64,000 nucleotides of DNA from Opisthorchis felineus (Eukaryota > Platyhelminthes > Trematoda > Opisthorchiida > Opisthorchiidae), in assembly GCA_004794785.1 (NCBI GenBank), contig SJOL01008837.1, forward strand, positions 521,246-585,245, given 5' to 3'. The translations under genes were made by a program, and so were the position numbers. Of the stretch, positions 54,570 to 64,000 are shown one piece after another. Numbering within the stretch: the stretch's first letter is position 1; each line of letters begins with the position of its first letter. The notes beneath the pieces were generated by a model. That model was not told the origin of the DNA and ran no database searches. It saw only the letters and a list, made by a program, of their open reading frames with translations.

Positions 54570-57423
54570 CATTCTGAGGTGCCTACATCTACAAACGCTC
54601 AATCAGACAATCTGGAAACTGACAGCACGAACGCCACTGACATCGATCAACCGCCATTTCTTGCAATGTCTCTAGCGAAGCACAGGCGGGGTCAAGGTGA
54701 TCCTTTATGGAAGGCGCACAACACCGACCACACCCAAACTCTTTGTAATCTCTTTCACGCCCTTCTACCAAGTCATACGTTGTGCACCTCACGATTTCCG
54801 CCATTCTGAAGGAGGCACGGAGAACAACACCTGTCTTGGTAGACGTTGTTTCGGCATGCGTAGCACATAACCGAGCCACCACAGTTGATGGTGCCTGATG
54901 TTTTCCCAGAGTGAAGTGCCTGCTGTACAACCAAATACCCGTTTTCTAATCACCTCGTTCCGAATTCGTTGACGCCATCCAAAACCAGCAACGCTTCTGA
55001 GACATAGATAGCCGAAAACCTGCAGACATCTCATATCACTTGACCATATAGGCCACGTGTCGCAGCCATACAACAACACAGCCCTTACTGTAGACTGAAA
55101 AGCGCGATCCTTAATACCCAGTGATATGCTTTTTGATGCCACAAGTGACGCAAATTAGCAAACGAGATTCGAGCCATTGAAATTCCTGCACTGACTTCAT
55201 CAGACACATTTCTGTAAGAGCTAATACAACTACCGAGATATGTAAGTCTCCACAACCTCCAGTGATTCTCCTCGAATTGTAAGGGATATGCTCAGAGAGT
55301 GCACGTTCTAAAGCGTGACTTTGCACTTTGAAGATGCTAGACGCATGCCGCAAGGTGGTATCACGGTGATCAGTCTGTTCAACTAGGGCTTGCGCTTTGC
55401 CTTCTACTTCAACTTCGACCTAAAATAAGGGGGCAGTGTCGTCTGCGTACTCCAGAACGACAAGGTTTTCAACCGCAACAATATGAGAACCGGAGTTCTG
55501 AAGAGCTTCCGGCGTTTGTTTCATTATTTCATCAATGACGAAGTTGAACAAGAATGGAGAGTGAACATCCTTGTAGGACCCCACGTTTTGTAGAGAAGCT
55601 TTTGGAGAGCCCAGCATACACTCTCATACGCCCAGAAGTATGTGAATATAGGGACAGGATTATGTCCAAAAACCTCTGGGGAACACGCCGTCCGGTACCG
55701 ACCGACCGACACAATCGAACGCACCCTTCAAGCCAAGGAACACCAAGATTGTGGGTCGTCTAAACATATGGTGTTGCTCTAACAACTGACGGAGTGTGAA
55801 GATGTGGTTGACGCAGCCTTTACTCGGTCGAAATCCCGCTTGATTCACACCAGTCACGGTTTCGCGTGCCACCATAAGAAGACGAAGAATCAGTGACGCC
55901 AGAAGCCTTGTCACAACAGGAGTCCAACTAACTCCTCTGTTGTTTCTACATTCAGAGCGAGTACCCCTTTTGAGAATGGGCATTATTATCAACTCATCCC
56001 AATTGTTTGGGACGGTCTCTTTCTCCCAGATACACCCAAATGGGCTAGACAGGCCCTGGCTGAGAAACCCACCGCCACACTTTAATAGAGCAGGTGGGAG
56101 GTCGTCAACACCAGCGGCACGATGACGCTTGAGTAGAGATATACACTCGGACACTTGTGAGGTTGAATGGAGCTCTATATTCACAGTTCACTTTTCTGTC
56201 GAAGGAGATGATTCCGGACTTGAGGTGGCAGGTAACCAACTGAATTGTTGTTCGAAGTGGAAAAGCCTGCGAATGCTTCCAGCATTTTTTGCATCTTTCG
56301 TTTCTTCGGCCCTTCGGACCCACAAAGCTTCTCGGTCTGCACGGACACTCAGTTTCATTTAACGTCGGATGATACGTCGAACTGAATGGTGATCGCGACC
56401 AGGGAGGAATCAGTCGCTGGGCCTCCAGAAAAGACACGGTCCTACCAGACACCCAGTGTTTGGATGAGGTTGACTGGGTTGTACCGCAAACAGGAGTTCC
56501 GGCTTTCAGTGAAGTTTTGTAAGTGCGTTCCAGCTGGCTGTTACTAACCAACATTGGACCCTCCGGTAGGCGATTGAGGGGCCGGTTCTGATAAGTTCTT
56601 TTGATTTCTGCGTCCACTGGCCTCTCAATGGCTAAGCGAAGTGTGTAAGTTTTGCGTAGACGCAGTGAAAACCAGCAGTGTGCAAGCGCATGGTGGGAGT
56701 CCACGCTGGTATTCCAGAGGGAGAGGCAGGCAGTGATCGACCCTCGCTACCGATAACTGACGGTGGTGGTTCATTTGGATTCTGGGCTGTTTTGATGGTG
56801 GGCACCAGGTGATCAGGCGATTTCCGCTGAAAAGGAACAGTCCGTGATCGGCACATATCTGGAGCAGGCGACCTCCATAATCCGCGCGTCTCGTGTCCAA
56901 TCCAAAGCGGCCACCCAATTGGGCCTCGGTCGCGCTTAGTCCATCTATCTGAGCGTTTATGTCACTGGCAACCACAGCGACGTCTGAGCTTTCAGTCCGT
57001 TGTAAAAGAGCACCCAGAGTAACAGAAACTGTATTTGACAGATTCAGAGCGAAAAACAGGCAAGCGCAATAAACAGTGTGCGACGGACCTCGATTTCTCG
57101 AGATCCCTTCATAGATGTTACAAAACGAACCGCGCAGAGATGAATATCAACGAGTACCCAATCAAGTAGAGACGCTAAATCACACCACTGTATCCAGTTG
57201 CAGCGGCCTCTGCATCACCAGAAGTGCGCATCCGGAAACCGGAAAAGACCGAGGGGGAAGGCAGTTCAATTACGGCAGTTTCGTCCCGTATCCTTGTTTT
57301 TGACAGACAGCATACACCAATGCAGAGGAAATCCAGCGTACGAGCAAGAACCATCTGTTGTCCTGCTTGCTTCAGTGTGTGAACATTAAAGACAGGTAAG
57401 TATGCCGGCTTTCGGGGTTTCAA
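54570..57423 (-). pseudogene. RTE-type LINE, second long decayed copy
   Basis: The order on the - strand is: endonuclease start NVHTLKQAGQQMVLARTLDF (57.38 kb), CCLSKTRIRDETAVIEL, then DINAQIDGLSATEAQLGGRF (about 56.95 kb). A long linker precedes the reverse transcriptase (CISLLKRHRAAGVDDLPPAL, AGFRPSKGCVNHIFTLRQLL, ILVFLGLKGAFDCVG, LFNFVIDEIM, LEYADDTAPL). The C-terminal domain follows (LLYGCDTWPIWSSD, WWLGYVLRMPKQRLPRQVL), ending near 54.57 kb. The YADD box survives, but the first catalytic Asp (LDLKAAFD in relatives) is Gly. Several frameshifts are present, so it is inactive. Confidence 0.9.
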
Positions 57424-57780
57424 AACAGACTTCGAAGTGTTGTGGGTCGTTACTGAACTTGGACGTACGGAAGCTGCAGCTGAGTGTGATGCAGGGCGAG
57501 TGAAACGGTCAACCCTATTGCTGGGACCTGCACAGATAGTATTCCAATTAACGTGGGGTAGGGTAGAAGGGGGGAATTGTAAATTGTAAGAAGGGAGGCG
57601 TCAGCACTAGCATATTTTCGCTTACCCGCCCTGCTATATGCAGCAAGTAAGGCGACCCGGCTGGTGACACCACTCGGCGCCCGATGTGGCATAAGAGTAT
57701 TGTCAGTTGTAACTATCATGGTTGTAGGTGAGCTGGGGTACCGCCATGGAGCCCAGACCTAGACAGGTCTACAAGAGACG
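57424..57780 (-). repeat. 5' untranslated block of the second RTE copy
   Basis: Directly upstream of the endonuclease start. The part at 57560-57720 aligns with 32640-32760 (start of the RTE fragment at 32.3 kb), showing a shared 5' UTR of the family. Its upper edge meets the truncated 3' end of the next copy at about 57.8 kb. Confidence 0.6.
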
Positions 57781-57799
57781 AAAATTCAGAAGGGACACG

Positions 57800-60050
57800 G
57801 ACAGTGCCACAGTTTGACGACCAACGGAGTCACAAGCAGCTCTCAGATCAAGAAAGATTACCACTGTAGGTCAACGGAAGGAGTGGTGCGATTCCACAAC
57901 CTGTCGCAAAATTAAGATATGATCGATGCAACAGTGGGCGGGGAGGAACTCAGGCGGACACTCGCAACTCACCCAACGATGGATCGACCTGCGCAGGATT
58001 TACCAGAAAATACCCTGGAAGCTAAATCTGCTAGACTGTCACCCGAATGACGTTCTTGTGCCCTCCATTCTGTCGGCTTTTTTTCCTCATTCCAGATATT
58101 TTGGAATAGGATCGTCAGGTTGGTTAGGATGGACTCAACATATTTTTTGAAGAGTGCAGGATGCAAACCTTCTGGACCAGGTACTTTTTCGAACCGAAAT
58201 AGTGAAAGTGCATGCCCGACTTTCGTTGCCGGTTGAGGACTGTGTCCACGTTTCACTCGGGTTCATTTGGCCCTTCCAGTAAAAAATCGTTCAGCTGTAG
58301 CACCCTTTCGGTGCCTAACTGCCATGCCACCAGAAGGAAGCACGAGGGCTGGGATACTGCCAGGTTGCCCAAGCCTAGACAGGGGAAGTCGAGAGGCAAA
58401 GGTCGGGTTCGAACCGCGAAGGTTGAGTTGATTGGAGCCAGCTAAAATGTTCTTCAAAATTTTAAGCCCACCGTTTAAGACGACGTTTGTGTTATTGAAC
58501 TGAGGTCACATCCCTTTCGGAAATAGTTTCACTGACACCCACCCTGCTCGGACCAATTCATCGGATTAGACGGAACATGGTGCGGTTGTACTCCCTTTTA
58601 AGAGTTTTCTCCATTTTCCGGGGTTTTACTATCCATCAGTGTTTCTTCCTTCGGCTCTTCATTATTCGGCGGTTGAGGGAAATGTGCGCGCCATCATAGT
58701 CTTCTGTTGCCGGTATAGCTTTCCTGGTCTCAAACAGAGCTGCTGATCGTGACAGGATCCAGCGTTCACCGGGGTAAGCGAGCTACCTCAGGCAGACAGC
58801 ATCAAAGGCCGTGAGTACGAGCGCTTTCATCTTTCCCCGACCGTCATCCAAATCACCATTGTGCACGCCCATTAATGGGCGCGCACAGAAAATTTCTGGA
58901 AGCATCTCATCCAACTCAACTCGATATTTCTTAGCTACAGAGACGCTTCCCGGGCGGTGGACTGAATGGCTCTGCATCAACCGACGTGTTCAAGATGGAA
59001 CGCGAGTGAATACATACGTCCGCATAGTGTCGTGATCAGGGTCAAACGCCGTACTCTAAGGCAAATAGCAACCTTGCATCTAAGCTGTCCAACGTTGGCT
59101 GACTGCCACGTGGTCCAAATGAGTCCACAGATTGTTTGTAGTTAGTGACATCCGAGTCACAGTTTTGCTGGGCGGGACCAAGCATCGAAACCCCCTTACC
59201 GCTCTCAATTAGACATCGAAACGGCCAAAGAGTCTGTCCCGCACACGATTGGCCAGAAGACAGTGCCGATTGCTGGTCCGACATCAGACCGAGCTCTGAT
59301 TGGCCGAAATTCTAGACCCAATAGCAAATCAGGATCCGGTGTCCGCCCAACGCTGGTTGCCAATGGCACGTCCAGAAGACGTTGGAACTTCCAGCATGTT
59401 TTCGCTTCATGCGCTTTATATGTGGCATGTCGCACATGTGTCTTTGACCTGTTTTTTGGCGTTTACTACACGTTGCGCACCTTTGGTGCTTCTTTGGAAG
59501 AAAACACTAGCTGAAAGTGTTCAGACTGAGAAAAGAGTTGAGGCATTATGCTACTGCAGGTGTGGTCGCTTGTGCTGATAGTTTTTGCTGTCTAGAAACA
59601 AACGAAGTTTAGAAGACAACTTAGAATTTGCCCTCCATTACCTATGCAGTGACGCCGAGGTGGGTTTCATCAGGACTTATTTGACTGACCTACGCATTCA
59701 TATCACCTGCCAGAAGAATGACATCTATACTTCTTGCTGACTGTGACAAATCTCGGTAGGAGCCACCTTTCTGGGCCTCAGAGATGCCGGCCGTTTGAGC
59801 CCATGCTGATACAAAAAACACTACTTAGCACGTCGACGTGCATCGATCTTGATTGAACAAGTTAATCTAATCGAGCAAAGGCTGCTATGGGTTGGAACGG
59901 CATCAGGATGACCCGATACCCCATGGAGTAAATTGCGAGATATCTGAGTCCGTCCTGGAAGGCTTGAGGTGGTTTTCTGAGCTATGGAATTGTGGACTGG
60001 GTATTTTTGGGCACAATATACATCGATCGGGGTAAAGAACACGATCTGAG
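57800..60050 (-). pseudogene. RTE-type LINE, third copy, truncated in the reverse transcriptase and split by a SINE
   Basis: On the - strand: endonuclease pieces (LCSIRLTCSIKIDARRRAK near 59.85 kb, DVILLAGDMNA near 59.71 kb), linker (KKYRVELDEMLPE near 58.92 kb), then the reverse transcriptase (KVPGPEGLHPALF, LFQNIWNEEKKPTEW at 58.2-58.05 kb, CCIDHILILRQVVESHHSF, VVIFLDLRAACDSVG near 57.85 kb). The sequence stops right after motif A, where the 5' block of the second copy begins. The catalytic Asp is present, but AAF is AAC. A SINE sits at 58262-58445. A stretch at about 59200-59480 is foreign or too diverged to read. Confidence 0.85.
58262..58445 (-). mobile_element. tRNA-derived SINE, copy 4, 5'-truncated
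   Basis: On the - strand, box B GGTTCGAACCC (58411-58421) is followed by the shared body (GTCTAGGCTTGGGCAACCTG, TGGTGGCATGGCAGTTAGGC) and the tail GTGCTACAGCTGAACGATTT. The box A half is missing. It lies inside the third RTE copy in the same orientation as that LINE, so it is younger than it. Confidence 0.82.
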
Positions 60051-60440
60051 CAAGAGCTATCTGTCGCTCAATTCGGCACGGTATGTGCGTAGAAAGCCCC
60101 GATGTATTACGAAGAGAAGCTAAGATATGAAGCGATGGATGGGTAATTCACAGGCAAACGATCCAGAGTGTTGAGGAAAGCCTGAGGAGGAGTCGGTGGA
60201 CGAAGACTACAATTAAGACGACTGATGCTTCCTGGTTGCCTAAGCCTAAGGGTGGGGTTTGGATGAGGTAGACCAACTTGAGCCTTTGACTCAAAAGACT
60301 AACCCACAGGGCAGTAAGAAAAGGTAGGCTTTTCTTCAACGCCTCTCCCGGGAACCGATGATTAAACAGTATGACCCACTTGACTGTGAGGGGTAGTCTT
60401 CCCCGAGGACGTAGGGAGTAAGTCATAATTTTCTGACGCC
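60051..60440 (-). other. Probable 5' flank/UTR of the third RTE copy
   Basis: Non-coding sequence that carries a CCGGGAGAGGCGTTGAAGAA block on the - strand, similar to the region upstream of the copy at 51.45 kb. The 92-codon open frame here (60426-60148, - strand) has no motif and is taken as chance. Confidence 0.35.
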
Positions 60441-63400
60441 TAATGCGGTAGCACTATACCCTGATTAGAAAAATAGTTCCACTCAATTGAATAGTGTGCC
60501 AGTGGTTATATTCAGTCCTTGGGCGATCAAATTGTGCGGTTTCTTGCTATTCTAACCCAATATTTGTAGGAAAAACGCATCGCTGCTATTATAAATATGG
60601 ACATACTGGTTGCCTGAAGGAAACGTCCCACTTCCCTCCCACTCCTGCCGCCGAGGGCTATACAACCCTACTTCAGTCAATACAATTTCTTGCGGCACGC
60701 GTACTCGTCACTCTTCGCCGGGCTGCACCCTGGTAGCCTTCCCTGCTTGGCTTAACCTTTGGGGACTGAGTCCTATCCCGCAAGGTCATTGCAACACTGA
60801 AGCTCGAACTCTAAATTGTGACAGAGTGCTTCCGGGGGGTTGCCTTAGGCAGCACACCAATAACAGATTTGAATAGGAATGGTAGGACGGAGCAGGATCG
60901 TCTTACGCCAGTAGATGTAGTGAATTCAGCTTAAAGCTTACTGTGTACCCGCACACGTGTACAGTACATAAAGTACCCACATAAGTTATGCAAATTTATA
61001 AGGGGTACTCATGAAGTTAACCACTCACCAGGCTGCTGAAAACTCCGCCTGCATATCCATCAACGGAAGGGTAGCAGGAAATAATTTTTTCTAAAACCGG
61101 TCCCCAGAAATAAATTGCATGCCCTTGAGATTTTACACCAAGTGACCTGCAAACTAAACATCCAAACGTTCGGTTAACTTCACGATGTTCAATCATACTT
61201 TCCTACCACGAAAGACTCTTGACAGTGTCTTGTAAAGAAATGCACCCGTACGCTGTTTTTGATGCTTCGTTCCGAAGCAACTGCCTTCCCAATGAAAGTT
61301 AAAATTGTCGTAGGGCTAAAAATATGGCAACTAGCACATAATTAATGATTTATTCACTGAGGGAAGGAACAGGATGCTAGGAAGAACCGCGAACCTCGGA
61401 GTACGAGCGCGGCCCGTCCATGCGACTTCTCCGGACCGTGACATTGTCCCATTGGACCAGGGAAGGACGGCATTTGCCTTACATATTGGTTACTGTGCCG
61501 AGCACCTCGCATTCTAGCTGGTGGTGGCCGCGTGGGTTTATCTATTTTCGGACCAACTATCTGCTTGCGTCTGGCTCGGGAATCGGGTTTCCGGAATAAT
61601 TGAACTGGGCTAATTCTTGGGTCTACACTAAGAAGGTCCCAAAAACAATCACACGAGCCAAAACAAGTTTTTATGCAAAAGTGTGGTGCCCCGCGCCAAT
61701 TCCTCAAAAACCTAGAGGCATAATAATAGCTACCACTTTCTGGGAATGGAGGTTCGGTTCCAAATGGAGGCCATGTCTCCATGCTTCTGATTTGCGTCTT
61801 CTAAGAATGGCCTTGCAGGAAGATTAGTTTTCCTCCCGGTGTTTACTGCATGCCTCCCATGTAGCTGAGAACATGCGTATTGCGGATATTCACATCGTAT
61901 TTCTGAAAGTAAATTTTGTAAAGTTCAACAAGTAGTTGCTAGTTTATGGAAGGATGCTGTATCAGCATCGCAGCCCACAACCGCAAGGAAATAAGCCGCG
62001 AATTTCGCCGCTTCGTTGCCAAACTGGCAGTCACGGTAGACTAACGAGTTAAGTCAAGATTATAAGGGTCAACATTTTGTGTGTCCTTCAGTTGGTGGAT
62101 GGTTTCATGGCATCCTTACCGCATGCTGTCTATTCATTTTCCCACATCAAGGGCTACGTACCTTTCCCTGATTACTCAATCAAAAATACATGGCGGCGTG
62201 CCATTTAGTGAGGAAGGTCTCTCGACGAGGGCGATCCTAACCACCTACGATCCATCAGTGAAGACAAGGTTGTCCCCTGAATTATTGCGTGCGTCTGAGG
62301 TTGACATTATTCGGAGGCATGCTCTCTAGCATGGGCAATGCACCGCAGAACAAGTTTTCTTTGAATGCTGTACACGACGTTGTGCGGCAGTCGTAACTCG
62401 AGGGGTCTTGGGAGAGTGTGGATGGCCGATTTGTTGGCTTTTTAAGGTGGACAATCGAAACGGACCGGAACAGACTAACAAACGAATCCAGTGAGGTTGG
62501 ATGCGCAGTAAACATCCTGATGAATACTATGCCCAAGATCCGTAGTCTAACTTACGGATTTCTGCGTTTTTATGATTGCATGAGACCAAAAGGGTTGTCG
62601 CACTGCAATCAACTTTGTTTGTAAAACCTAAAGGAATCAAAAATGGCAACAAAATGAAGTGACCTGAAAGAATCGGGAATTGCGTAACCGGCCACTAGCA
62701 TTGGCCGCTGTCCTAGATATGCAAATGGTATGGCTCAGGCAGTTTAAGGGCTATGTTCGCCGGAGCTCGGCAGAAAAAGCTCGGTTATCGCACACATTCT
62801 TTGAAGGCCCGTTGTTGACCTCTGGTATCCCCTTACACGAAACATCACATGCAATTCCATGGCGTCCCTGAGACGATGCCTCTATCTCCAATTCAGCATC
62901 TGGTACTTTAACCATCTCATACTGGGGTGTAGACTACCTGAAACGGACTGCCATGGTTTTGCACAGGCTCTAATCGGAGTATTCCTACGGGCATTTTGTA
63001 CTGAGATCATTTTTCCGCTGCACATGGCCCCTTCTTTCCAGACGGTAGCTCGTCGGTACTTTCGGGTCTGCGATACTGCTCCGAAGTCAGGTGGGTTTCT
63101 GGTTTTAAAAGGTGTCCGAAGTACCCTCCCTTCATAATAGTCCTTTTGCATGATATCGAGGCAGCTTTGCACCAACTAAGGTGCTTGCTGAGTGTCGCTC
63201 ACCAGTTGCTTGCGGTAGCACGTGTCAAGTGTCATACCTGTTGGTGGCGTCAGCACTCTCGTGTCACTGGGTGACCTATTTCACCCCTTGTTTACTTAAG
63301 GTACGGCATTTGACCGGGGGTTTTGTGCCTTTCTTCAGTAAGCTAGAAAGGGCGTCAGCGGGGCCAGTCTCACGGGTTTAGGTTCCTTTAGAAAACTATC

Positions 63401-64000
63401 GTCGGCAGGGTCTCGAGAGACGGGCGTGGTCATTTAGCCGATTCGTTACCTCGTGGCCGACAGGGCAACTCATGAGTTTGCTCGATTTCCAGGAGCTTGT
63501 ACATTCTGTGCGCCGGAGCGTTTCAAAGTTCAACCTAATGCTAGAATATAGCTGATTTTCTCACCCCAGGGACAGATCTAGATTTAAGAGATAGCATCTG
63601 CCGCGACAGTTCGATTGACCTGGTAAAATGGCCTCATGTCGGGTGGCAGAGTAATATACTAGTACGAGTATGTACTTTCTTTCCCTGGGTTTTCTCTTGT
63701 TGAACCCACGCTCTGCTCTGATAGTTAGCTGCGAATGATTTAGGCCATGCCATGTTCCGGCACGTCGGATGGTAGAGATGAACCCGTGAGCGGAATGGGT
63801 TGCAAAGGTGGGCGAATCCCTGGTGTTATTGTTGCCACCAGTGGTGATTTGGTGCAACATGTTTCAGTGTGTTCCTACCAGCGTGCCCCAACACCTCATG
63901 GAACTTCTTACGCATCCCGGATAAGCTGCTTACGGCACCACAGACGGCGCAATGTAAACAGAAGTTCAAGTATCACTATCGACCGTCCAGCGGTGATCCA
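60441..64000. other. Unassigned terminal 3.5 kb
   Basis: No host exon, RNA gene or known element was identified. Open frames such as 61782-61354 (-, 142 codons, Arg/Pro-rich), 62081-62329 (+) and 63175-62882 (-, basic, KTRNPPDFGAVSQTRKYRRA) lack catalytic motifs. The last is the most protein-like and could be a remnant of an LTR element. No LTR pair or target duplication was visible. Confidence 0.35.

Overview
The window is a piece of a large, intron-rich, repeat-laden animal genome. The best fit is a parasitic flatworm (digenean trematode, liver- or lung-fluke type). The reasons are short conserved exons separated by kilobase introns, many decayed RTE-type LINE copies, tRNA-derived SINEs, an R2-like element, and repeats carrying hammerhead ribozymes. 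The species cannot be fixed from the sequence alone. There is no bacterial gene organisation here.

Two host genes are clear and lie tail to tail. (1) On the + strand, about 1.05-25.6 kb holds the 3' part of a GRIP-type multi-PDZ scaffold gene, with equivalents of GRIP PDZ4, 5, 6 and 7 spread over about ten exons. Splice phases match at nearly every junction. One exon region (20.78-21.48 kb) does not resolve cleanly. (2) On the - strand, 52.67-36.47 kb holds a complete or nearly complete orthologue of UBXN6/UBXD1, the p97/VCP cofactor. Six exons give the N-terminal p97-binding helix, a helical exon, the PUB domain, a linker and a C-terminal UBX domain. One small exon seems to be missing from my model, because phases disagree between exons 2 and 3.

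The rest is mobile-element debris. The 7.9-kb GRIP intron at 7.6-15.5 kb holds an antisense R2-like (restriction-like-endonuclease) retrotransposon. Its ORF runs in one frame from a C2H2 finger to the endonuclease, with a single stop, but the catalytic palm of the reverse transcriptase has been deleted. Right beside its 5' end, on the opposite strand, is a well-formed hammerhead ribozyme (14526-14588). A relative at 35.4 kb has lost the catalytic core. Between the two genes (25.6-36.5 kb) sit a decayed Ty3/Gypsy pol region and a 5' fragment of an RTE LINE. UBXN6 intron 1 holds a long RTE LINE copy, followed by a SINE. From 54.5 to 60.4 kb two further RTE copies lie end to end on the - strand. 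The last 3.5 kb is unassigned.

No new multi-gene system is visible. The most novel points are the hammerhead-bearing repeat family, its association with the R2-like element and its short derivatives, and the palm-deleted R2-like ORF. All domain calls come from reading translated motifs by eye; no database search was run.
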